Positions 7,346-15,435 of a stretch of 64,000 nt of DNA are shown piece after piece. A program made the position numbers and the translations under genes. The notes under the pieces are model-generated. The model was not told the DNA's origin and searched no databases. It saw nothing but the letters and a program-made list of their open reading frames with translations. How positions within the stretch are numbered: position 1 is the first letter of the stretch; each line of letters starts with the position of its first letter. The stretch covers positions 2,604,001-2,668,000 of the forward strand of contig NZ_CP028158.1 of the NCBI RefSeq assembly GCF_003030345.1, read 5' to 3'. Source of the DNA: Plantactinospora sp. BC1. Its GTDB lineage: Bacteria > Actinomycetota > Actinomycetes > Mycobacteriales > Micromonosporaceae.

Positions 7346-8362
7346 ATGGATATCGTGGTCACCCCACTGGATGTCGCCGACGTGGCCGCCACCGAGCGGG
7401 CGTACGAGATCGAGTCCGCCGCGCGCACGGCCGACCAGCCCGACGTGCCGACGCTGTCCCGGCAGCGCTTCTTCGCCGGGCTGCGGCGCCCGTGGCCGGG
7501 TAGCGACGGCCGGTACGCGCTCGGTTATCTCGACGGGGTGGCCGTCGGCTACCTGGGCGTCTCGCTGCCGCAGCGGGAGAACCTGGAGAACGCCGAGCTG
7601 GCCCTCGCCGTCCATCCGGAGTACCGCCGCCGGGGCGTCGGCCGGGCGCTCTACAACCACGCGGTGCGGCTGGTCCGCCAGGAGGGGCGCAAGCGGATCA
7701 TCGGCGAGGTGGCGAACATGAGCCCCGACGCCGCGCCGACGACGCCGGGCGACGCCTTCGCCGCCGCGATGGGCGCCAAACCGGCGCTGGCCGACGTACG
7801 CCGCCGGCTCGACCTGAGCACGCTCGACGAGGCCGAACTCGACCGGCTGCTGACCGAGGGACTGGCCCGGGCCGAGGGCTACTCGATCGTGCGCTGGCGG
7901 GGCGCCACCCCCGACGAGTACGCCGAGGACGTCGCCTACCTCGACAGCCGCCTGATCAGCGACGCGCCGCTCGGCGACCTGACCTGGGAGGCGGCCCGGC
8001 CGGACGTGGGCCGGCTGCGCGAGATGGAGGAGGCGCACCAGGAGCGCGGCCAGTACTGGTACAACAGCGGCGCCCGGCACGACGCCACCGGCCGGCTGGT
8101 GGCCTGGACCGGGATCGGCATGAACACCAGCTGCGACTGGCACGCCTTCCAGCAGATCACCCTGGTCGAGCCGGCGCACCGGGGGCACCGCCTCGGCACC
8201 GTGATCAAGGTCGACAACCTGCGGCACATCCGGGCGCACGAGCCGGCGCTGCGGGTCATCGACACCTACAACGCGGCGTCGAACGACTACATGATCTCGA
8301 TCAACGAGGCGCTGGGCTTCCGCGCGGTGGCCGGGCTCAACACCTGGCAGGCAACCCTCTGA
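7346..8362 (+). CDS. GNAT-family N-acetyltransferase, two-domain
   Basis: A 338-residue protein made of two GNAT-like halves. The first half has a clear acetyl-CoA motif A region, LALAVHPEYRRRGVGRALYNH, at about residues 90-110. The second half has LVEPAHRGHRLGTVIKVDNLRHI followed by IDTYNAASNDYMISINEALGF, the usual C-terminal GNAT end. Such double-GNAT proteins are common in actinomycetes and mostly uncharacterised; the substrate is unknown. No clear ribosome binding site precedes ATG 7346. If transcription starts at 7140, the leader is about 205 bases and would include the folded segment. Confidence 0.85.
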   Translation: MDIVVTPLDVADVAATERAYEIESAARTADQPDVPTLSRQRFFAGLRRPWPGSDGRYALGYLDGVAVGYLGVSLPQRENLENAELALAVHPEYRRRGVGRALYNHAVRLVRQEGRKRIIGEVANMSPDAAPTTPGDAFAAAMGAKPALADVRRRLDLSTLDEAELDRLLTEGLARAEGYSIVRWRGATPDEYAEDVAYLDSRLISDAPLGDLTWEAARPDVGRLREMEEAHQERGQYWYNSGARHDATGRLVAWTGIGMNTSCDWHAFQQITLVEPAHRGHRLGTVIKVDNLRHIRAHEPALRVIDTYNAASNDYMISINEALGFRAVAGLNTWQATL

Positions 8363-8413
8363 CCAGCGGCGCCCGCCCGGGTGCGCAGGCTGGGACCGGC
8401 CGGGCCGGTGCGG

Positions 8414-8425
8414 CATGATGGCGGG
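8414..8425 (+). promoter_or_regulatory. -10 element for leaderless paaN
   Basis: CATGAT at 8414-8419 is followed by exactly six bases and then ATG 8426, without a ribosome binding site. This is the same layout as at several other genes here. Confidence 0.45.
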
Positions 8426-10099
8426 ATGACGGAGACCCCGCACCCCTTCTTCGCCCGGCACGCCGACACCCTGGAACGGGCGCTGACCGCGATCACCGAG
8501 CGCTCCTACTGGTCCGCCTACCCCGAGTCGCCCAGCCCCCGGGTCTACGGCGAGACCGCCGCCGCCGAGGGCGAGGCGGCGTTCCGGGCGTACCTGGGCG
8601 GCAAGTTCCCGCTCGATCAGCCCGGCACCGGCGACTGGGTGGCCACCGAGGCGAGCCCGTTCGGCATCGACCTCGGGGTGAGCTACCCGCACGCCGACGC
8701 CGAGGTGCTGCTCGCCGCCGCCGCGACCGCGCTGCCGACCTGGCGGGACGCCGGGCCGCAGACCCGGGTCGGCGTCTGCCTGGAGATCCTCGCCCGGCTG
8801 CACGCCCACGTCTTCGAACTGGCCAACGCGGTGCACGCGACCACCGGGCAGGCGTTCGTGATGGCGTTCCAGGCCGGTGGCGCGCACGCGCTGGACCGGG
8901 CCCTCGAAGCGCTCGCCTACGCGTACCGGGAGATGACCCGGCACCCGGCGACGGCGGCCTGGGAGAAGCCGGCCGGCAAGGGCGACCCGCTGCGGATGAC
9001 GAAGAACTTCCACGTGGTGCCGCGCGGGGTGGCGCTGGCGATCGGCTGCAACACCTTCCCGACCTGGAACACCTACCCGGGACTCTTCGCCTCGCTGGTC
9101 ACCGGCAACCCGGTGGTGGTCAAGCCGCACCCCCGGGCCGTGCTGCCGCTCGCCATCACCGTCCGGTACGCCCGCGAGGTGCTCGCCGAGGCGGGCTTCG
9201 ACCCGAACCTGATCCTGCTCGCCCCCGAGGCACCGGGCGAGAAGCTCGCCTCCACCCTGGCGCTCCGCCCCGAGGTGCGGATCGTCGACTTCACCGGCTC
9301 CACCGAGTACGGCGACTGGCTGGAGGCGAACGCCCGGCAGGCGGCCGTCTACACCGAGAAGGCCGGCGTCAACGCGATCGTGGTCGACTCGACCGACGAC
9401 TTCGCCGGGATGTGCCGCAACATCGGCTTCTCGCTGGTCCTCTACAGCGGACAGATGTGCACCACCCCGCAGAACATCCTGGTGCCCCGGGACGGGATCG
9501 AGACCGACCAGGGGCACAAGAGCGTCGACGAGGTCGCCGCCGGCATCGCCGGGGTGGTCGGCAAGCTCACCGGCGACCCGGCCCGGGCCGTCGAGCTGAC
9601 CGGGGCCATCGTCAACGACGGGGTACTGGCCCGGCTCGACGAGGTCGCCGGGATCGGCGAGCCGGTGTTGCCGTCCCGCCCGGTCGAGCACCCCAACTAT
9701 CCGGGTGCGGTGGTGCGTACGCCGCTGATCGCGAAGCTCGGCGCCGACGACGCCGGCACGTACGGGCGGGAGTGGTTCGGGCCGATCTCGTTCGTGATCG
9801 CCACCGACTCCACCCCGCACAGCCTGGCGATCCTGCGGCAGACCGTCGGCGAGCGGGGCGCGCTGACCGCCTCGGTCTACTCCACCGACTCCGCCGTGCT
9901 GGACGCGGCCGAGACCGCGGCGATCGAGACCGGCGTGCACCTCTCCTGCAACCTCACCGGTGGCGTCTTCGTCAACCAGTCGGCGGCGTTCTCGGACTTC
10001 CACGGCAGCGGCGCCAACCCGGCGGCGAACGCCGCGTTGACCGACGGCGCCTACGTCGCCAACCGGTTCCGGGTGGTGCAGGCCCGCCGGCACAGCTGA
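8426..10099 (+). CDS. paaN: Phenylacetic acid degradation protein PaaN (aldehyde dehydrogenase family)
   Basis: A 557-residue member of the PaaN branch of the aldehyde dehydrogenase superfamily. It opens with the branch-typical HPFFARHADTLERALTAI and RSYWSAYPESPSPRVYGE. The cofactor region reads GCNTFPTWNTYPGLFASLVTGNP and VKPHPRAVLPLA, and the nucleophile cysteine is in YSGQMCTTPQNI. Family members act around the ring-opening and aldehyde oxidation step of the phenylacetyl-CoA pathway. No other paa gene is adjacent, so it may serve a stand-alone role. The start at 8426 is supported by the -10 element six bases upstream. Confidence 0.93.
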   Translation: MTETPHPFFARHADTLERALTAITERSYWSAYPESPSPRVYGETAAAEGEAAFRAYLGGKFPLDQPGTGDWVATEASPFGIDLGVSYPHADAEVLLAAAATALPTWRDAGPQTRVGVCLEILARLHAHVFELANAVHATTGQAFVMAFQAGGAHALDRALEALAYAYREMTRHPATAAWEKPAGKGDPLRMTKNFHVVPRGVALAIGCNTFPTWNTYPGLFASLVTGNPVVVKPHPRAVLPLAITVRYAREVLAEAGFDPNLILLAPEAPGEKLASTLALRPEVRIVDFTGSTEYGDWLEANARQAAVYTEKAGVNAIVVDSTDDFAGMCRNIGFSLVLYSGQMCTTPQNILVPRDGIETDQGHKSVDEVAAGIAGVVGKLTGDPARAVELTGAIVNDGVLARLDEVAGIGEPVLPSRPVEHPNYPGAVVRTPLIAKLGADDAGTYGREWFGPISFVIATDSTPHSLAILRQTVGERGALTASVYSTDSAVLDAAETAAIETGVHLSCNLTGGVFVNQSAAFSDFHGSGANPAANAALTDGAYVANRFRVVQARRHS

Positions 10100-10105
10100 C
10101 CGGTG

Positions 10106-10144
10106 CGCGGAGGGGTTCCCGCCGTCCCGGTGGGCCCCCTCCGC
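10106..10144. terminator. Bidirectional terminator hairpin
   Basis: GCGGAGGGG pairs with CCCCTCCGC, and inside it CCCGCCG pairs with CGGTGGG around a three-base loop. It lies between the convergent paaN and GNAT stops. Confidence 0.6.
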
Positions 10145-10171
10145 CGTCAGGCGGTTTGGTGGCTCGCGCCG

Positions 10172-10804
10172 TCAGGCGGTCCGGCGCATCTGTAGTTCGC
10201 GCAGCGTCGGGATGGTCGGGTGCGCCACCCGTACCCCCGTGTCGACGAAGCCCAGCCGCTGGTACGCGCGTACCGCCCGGTCGTTGCCGACCACCACCTC
10301 CAGCAGCAGCTCCGGCCGGCCGGCCGCCCTCGACCAGTCGGCCACCGCCTCGACCAGGGCGGCCAGCAGGCCGCTGCCCCGCCAGGCCGGGGTGAGGTAG
10401 ACGGCGAAGACCACGGTGAGGCCCGGCTGACCGGGGGCGGCCTGCCCACCGGCGTGCCCGACGACCCGACCGTCGACCTCGGCGACGAAGGCCGCCGTCC
10501 GGTGCCCGGTCGACATCCCGGCGATCCGGGCCGCGTACTCGAAGTGCGGCCGGGCCGCCGCGTCGGCGAGCGTCTCCAGGAAGGCCAGTGGCGAGTCCGC
10601 GAGCATCTCCAGGCGGATCGCCCGGACCCGGGCGGCGTCACCGGGGCGTACCCGGCGGACCGGTGGGACGTCGACGGCTGGCCGGAGACCGTAATCGGTC
10701 GTCCGGGCGGCCCGGTCCGGCGCGGTCGCCCCGGGGCGGTCGGTGGGGTGCTCGGAGCGCGGCCCGGTGGTGGTCTGCGGGATGGAAGCCGGCACGCCGG
10801 CCAT
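10172..10804 (-). CDS. GNAT-family N-acetyltransferase
   Basis: A 210-residue protein whose C-terminal 150 residues are a single GNAT domain: VRRVRPGDAARVRAIRLEML at the start of the fold, VFAVYLTPAWRGSGLLAALV as the acetyl-CoA loop, and VVVGNDRAVRAYQRLGFVDTG as motif B. The first 50 residues are low-complexity and polar. ATG 10804 is used, although no good ribosome binding site is present and a start closer to the domain is possible. Protein or small-molecule amine acetylation is the known family activity; the substrate is unknown. Confidence 0.8.
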   Translation of the reverse strand: MAGVPASIPQTTTGPRSEHPTDRPGATAPDRAARTTDYGLRPAVDVPPVRRVRPGDAARVRAIRLEMLADSPLAFLETLADAAARPHFEYAARIAGMSTGHRTAAFVAEVDGRVVGHAGGQAAPGQPGLTVVFAVYLTPAWRGSGLLAALVEAVADWSRAAGRPELLLEVVVGNDRAVRAYQRLGFVDTGVRVAHPTIPTLRELQMRRTA

Positions 10805-11125
10805 CGTCGCACGCCGTACGGGGAGCAGTTTCGGCGGGTGACGGGGCCGCCGCCGGGTTCGGTGCGGGCGGGTTGACCTGGGCAGCGATGGTCGCCAATG
10901 GCTGAGAGACGGGAAAACGACCGTCCGGTTGCCCGCCCGGTGACCGTTTTGGCCTAGTGCGCTGCCACCCGACCTTGGTGTACGGTGCGGGTTCGGCCGC
11001 TCGATTCGTTGGATCCCGTTCAATTGCATGATCCATTCGGGGAAAGCGACTCGGCGGCCCCGGCAGGCATACGGCGTCGCCGGAGCTCGGGCAGCTCCGA
11101 CGCGACCGAAGTAAGGAAGTGCACC
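10805..11125. other. Divergent intergenic region (GNAT/cspA)
   Basis: This 321-base gap between divergent genes must hold the cold-shock promoter and its leader. I see TACGGT at 10981-10986 as a possible -10 without a good -35, and a locally AT-richer leader (GTTCAATTGCATGATCCATT) of the sort seen upstream of csp genes. No coding signal. Confidence 0.4.
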
Positions 11126-11329
11126 GTGGCGCAGGGCACCGTGAAGTGGTTCAACAGCGAAAAGGGCTACGGCTTCATCGCGGTCGATGGTGGGCAGGAC
11201 GTCTTCGTCCACTTCTCCGCGATCGAGATGGACGGCTACAAGGCGCTTGACGACGGTCAGCGCGTCGAGTTCGAGATCGCCCAGGGTCAGAAGGGCCCGC
11301 AGGCGGAAAAGGTCCGGGTCATCGCCTGA
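11126..11329 (+). CDS. Cold shock protein, CspA family
   Basis: A 67-residue single cold-shock domain protein, the standard length for actinobacteria. The RNA-binding motifs RNP1 (KGYGFIAV) and RNP2 (VFVHFSAI) are intact, and the first strand reads [11 protein letters not shown]. It acts as a single-strand nucleic acid chaperone in the cytoplasm. GTG 11126 follows AAGGAAG at 11113-11119. The upstream leader is long, as expected for csp mRNAs. It is monocistronic; about 1 kb without a gene follows. Confidence 0.95.
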   Translation: MAQGTVKWFNSEKGYGFIAVDGGQDVFVHFSAIEMDGYKALDDGQRVEFEIAQGQKGPQAEKVRVIA

Positions 11330-12060
11330 GCTGCCGGGCCGTCGGCCCGCCGCTCCTCGGGTTCGTCCCCGTTCCGCACCACCCGGTCGCCGCCCCGCCG
11401 TGGCCGGGACCGTTTCCGGCCCGTTCCGGACCCCCACCGTTCGACGCCGCTATCGGTGATCGCGGTCTGCGGCCCGGCGGGTCCCCGTGTCGAGTACCCG
11501 TGCGTGTTCGGCCTTTTCGGGTGCCGATCGGATCGGGGTGCCGACGGTCGAGTAGCCGGGCCGGTCACCCGGCTCCGGGTGCCCATGTGTGGCGCCCGGT
11601 CGCGCCCTCGTCGCTTTCTCCCGGAGGATCTTCCGGGGTTGCCGAGACGAATCGTCACCCCGGCGGTGTGCGGTCGGGAACCGGTCCCGGGTCCGCGGTC
11701 CGGAACGCGACGGTGTCCCGATCGGGGCGACTCGACCGCGCCCTGCGAGACTTTTCCCGATTGCGAGAACGCGCAATTCGGTGCCGGTGGACGGCGGGCT
11801 GGCGCGGGTCTGTTGCCGGGGAAGGTGTAGCGGCTGATCGGCCCGTGCCGACCGGCGGGGCGGGACCGCCCGGATTCGTGGGCTGCTCCCGGTGGCGGCC
11901 ACCTGATGCCGGAACCGGTCGACGTCCCGCCCGTCGAGCACGGGCCGAGCCCGACATCGCTGGTTCGGCTGCCGTTCCGCTCCGGTTCGGGTACCGGCCG
12001 CCCGCCGTACTCCGGCCGCGGCCGGACCGGTACCACGGCTCGGTCCGACCCGCACACTCG
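11330..12060. other. Gene-free region between cspA and the groEL control region
   Basis: About 730 bases without a supportable gene. Several open frames exist on both strands, but they mutually overlap, are rich in Arg/Pro/Ser/Gly and show no family motif or ribosome binding site. The sequence has many short CCGG/GGTCC-type inversions. I see no promoter or RNA structure I can support. Confidence 0.4.
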
Positions 12061-12087
12061 CTTGCACTCGGCAGGGGAGAGTGCTAA
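12061..12087 (+). promoter_or_regulatory. CIRCE operator 1 (HrcA)
   Basis: CTTGCACTC, nine bases, GAGTGCTAA: the CIRCE inverted repeat with two changes in the left arm. It overlaps the groEL promoter. Confidence 0.85.
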
Positions 12088-12090
12088 ACA
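12062..12090 (+). promoter_or_regulatory. groEL promoter
   Basis: TTGCAC (12062-12067), 17 bases, TAAACA (12085-12090). The -35 lies in the left arm of CIRCE 1 and the -10 overlaps its right arm; transcription would start near 12097 inside CIRCE 2. Confidence 0.55.
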
Positions 12091-12095
12091 AGTGT

Positions 12096-12122
12096 TTGGC
12101 ACTCGCACACCGCGAGTGCCAA
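12096..12122 (+). promoter_or_regulatory. CIRCE operator 2 (HrcA)
   Basis: TTGGCACTC, nine bases, GAGTGCCAA: a perfect inverted repeat, 35 bases downstream of CIRCE 1. HrcA binding to the two would cover the promoter and the transcription start. Confidence 0.92.
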
Positions 12123-12209
12123 GGTCGGGGCGGTAGGGCCACGGTCGCGGGCCCGGGAGCGGGTGCGCGGCACATGGCCGGTCGTCGCGGGCTGTCCGGC
12201 CCGGCCGGC

Positions 12210-13997
<1,788 letters not shown>

Positions 13998-14016
13998 GTC
14001 CAGGCTCCACGTCGTG

Positions 14017-14044
14017 GGGGCGGGCCGCGTCAGCGGTCCGCCCC
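14017..14044 (+). terminator. groEL terminator
   Basis: GGGGCGGGCCGC (14017-14028) pairs with GCGGTCCGCCCC (14033-14044) with a single G-U pair and the tetraloop GTCA, followed by TTCGTC. It starts 20 bases after the groEL stop. Confidence 0.72.
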
Positions 14045-14048
14045 TTCG

Positions 14049-14291
14049 TCATGTCGGCATCCGCCGCTGGTTGCGTCGCTTCTCCGCCTGGCTGAACGGT
14101 TCCCGGACGGAGATCGGCGCGTCCACCGGTGCCACTACCTCCTCGGGCGGGATGCCCTCGGCCCCGGCCATTTCCGCCCGCTGGTCGGCGTCTCCGTAGT
14201 CGAACCGGGCCGGCGGACCGGGCGCGGAGAGGTCCGCCGTCGGGGCCCAGGCGACCGAGAGATCGTCGACCGGTTCGTCGTCTTCTGCCAT
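14049..14291 (-). CDS. Small acidic hypothetical protein
   Basis: An 80-residue protein, acidic in the first half (MAEDDEPVDDLSVAWAP) and basic at the end (QAEKRRNQRRMPT). It has an excellent ribosome binding site, GGAGGAGG, five bases before ATG 14291. The size, charge pattern and position next to groEL recall conserved short proteins of Micromonosporaceae, but I do not recognise a domain. No membrane segment or cysteine pair. Its stop lies five bases beyond the groEL terminator arm. Confidence 0.72.
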   Translation of the reverse strand: MAEDDEPVDDLSVAWAPTADLSAPGPPARFDYGDADQRAEMAGAEGIPPEEVVAPVDAPISVREPFSQAEKRRNQRRMPT

Positions 14292-14399
14292 GATTCCTCC
14301 TCCACTGGAAACGGTAGGAGGCCCGGGCCGGTCACACGGGCAAATGGCACGGTATCGATGTGAACCGCTGCCGGGACCGCCCGCCCCGACCGCCGGCCG

Positions 14400-15365
14400 T
14401 CAGAGCTGCTTGGCGTAGAGGAAGAAGACCCGCTCGATCCGCGCCCCGGCGCTGCCCGCGTAGAACGGCACCGGGCCGACCCAGCCGATCTCGGCCCGCA
14501 GGTGCCCGGCCGCCCGCTGGTCGCGCAGGCACCGGCGCAGCAGTACGCCGCCGATCCCCAGGCCCTGGGCGGCCGGCGCCGTACCCATCGGCCCGAACCA
14601 GCTCGGCCGGGACGAGCCGTACGCGGCGAAGCCGAGCAACTCCGGCGCCCCGCCGCCGGCCGGCGTACGGACCGCGAGGTGGCAGCCGGCGCCCTGCCGA
14701 CCGACCGAGTGCAGCACCTCGACGTCCCAACTGCCGCCGAAGGTCGACCGGGCGAACCCGGTCAGCAGCTCCAGGTCGGCCGGCTCGGCCCGGCGTACCG
14801 TGACGCCCTGCTCCGCCAGCCGTCGCTCGGCCGCCTCGGTGGAACGCAGCGCCGGAGAGGACTCGGTGGAGAGGTCGGCGGTCATGTTCCAGGCGGTGCC
14901 CTCCGGGGCGTAGCCGAGGGCCAGCACGGTGCAGATCGCCGGCGTGTACCGGACGTCGATGCCGGGCCAGACGTAGTGCGGCGGGTTGCCGGCGACGCGT
15001 ACCCGGGTCGCGCCGAGCCCGCCGAGCGCCTGCTCCAGCCGCGTCACCAGGGCCCGGCCGATGCCCTGCCGTCGCCGGTCCGGGCGCACGGCGACCAGGT
15101 CGAGGTGGCCGGCGGTCGGATCCGGACCCCGGTCGGCCATCGAGCCGAGCGCGACCCCGGCGAGCAGGCCCTGCTGCCACGCGGCGACCCCGACGGTCCG
15201 GCGTGGCCCGGCGGCGCCCGGCAGCGCGGAGTCGTCCCGGAGCCGGGCCACGATCTCGGCCGCCTCGGCCGAGTCCTCCGGCAGGTCCAGCGCCGCCCGG
15301 CAGAGTTCCACCACGGCGGGTAGCTGGTCGTCGGTCAACTCGGTGAAGGACGGCTCGGCGCTCAC
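14400..15365 (-). CDS. GNAT-family N-acetyltransferase, two-domain
   Basis: A 321-residue protein with two GNAT folds. The N-terminal domain has LDLVAVRPDRRRQGIGRALV (acetyl-CoA loop) at about residues 88-107. The C-terminal domain has GTAPAAQGLGIGGVLLRRCL and ends VPFYAGSAGARIERVFFLYAK, where the classical AxxxYxxxGF motif is kept in the form FYAGSAGARIERVF. The start is the GTG at 15365. It lies 70 bases downstream of the subtilisin gene on the same strand and may be cotranscribed. Substrate unknown. Confidence 0.86.
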   Translation of the reverse strand: MSAEPSFTELTDDQLPAVVELCRAALDLPEDSAEAAEIVARLRDDSALPGAAGPRRTVGVAAWQQGLLAGVALGSMADRGPDPTAGHLDLVAVRPDRRRQGIGRALVTRLEQALGGLGATRVRVAGNPPHYVWPGIDVRYTPAICTVLALGYAPEGTAWNMTADLSTESSPALRSTEAAERRLAEQGVTVRRAEPADLELLTGFARSTFGGSWDVEVLHSVGRQGAGCHLAVRTPAGGGAPELLGFAAYGSSRPSWFGPMGTAPAAQGLGIGGVLLRRCLRDQRAAGHLRAEIGWVGPVPFYAGSAGARIERVFFLYAKQL

Positions 15366-15435
15366 AGCCGCAGACCCTAACCGAGCCCGGCCGAACCGAC
15401 GCGGCCCGGCTCGGCGGACACGGCCCGGGCGCCGG

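Noticed and set aside
4486..7428. Very long minus-strand frame (980 codons) opposite thrC
   Set aside because: An antisense shadow of GC-rich coding sequence; it covers a riboswitch and a terminator and has no family motif.
11456..12108. Several overlapping frames between cspA and groEL
   Set aside because: Mutually exclusive, compositionally random, one overlaps the CIRCE elements, and none has a ribosome binding site.
13998..14048. A groES gene next to groEL
   Set aside because: The sequence after groEL is a terminator and a small acidic gene on the other strand; the only GroES-like gene is at 26321-26659.
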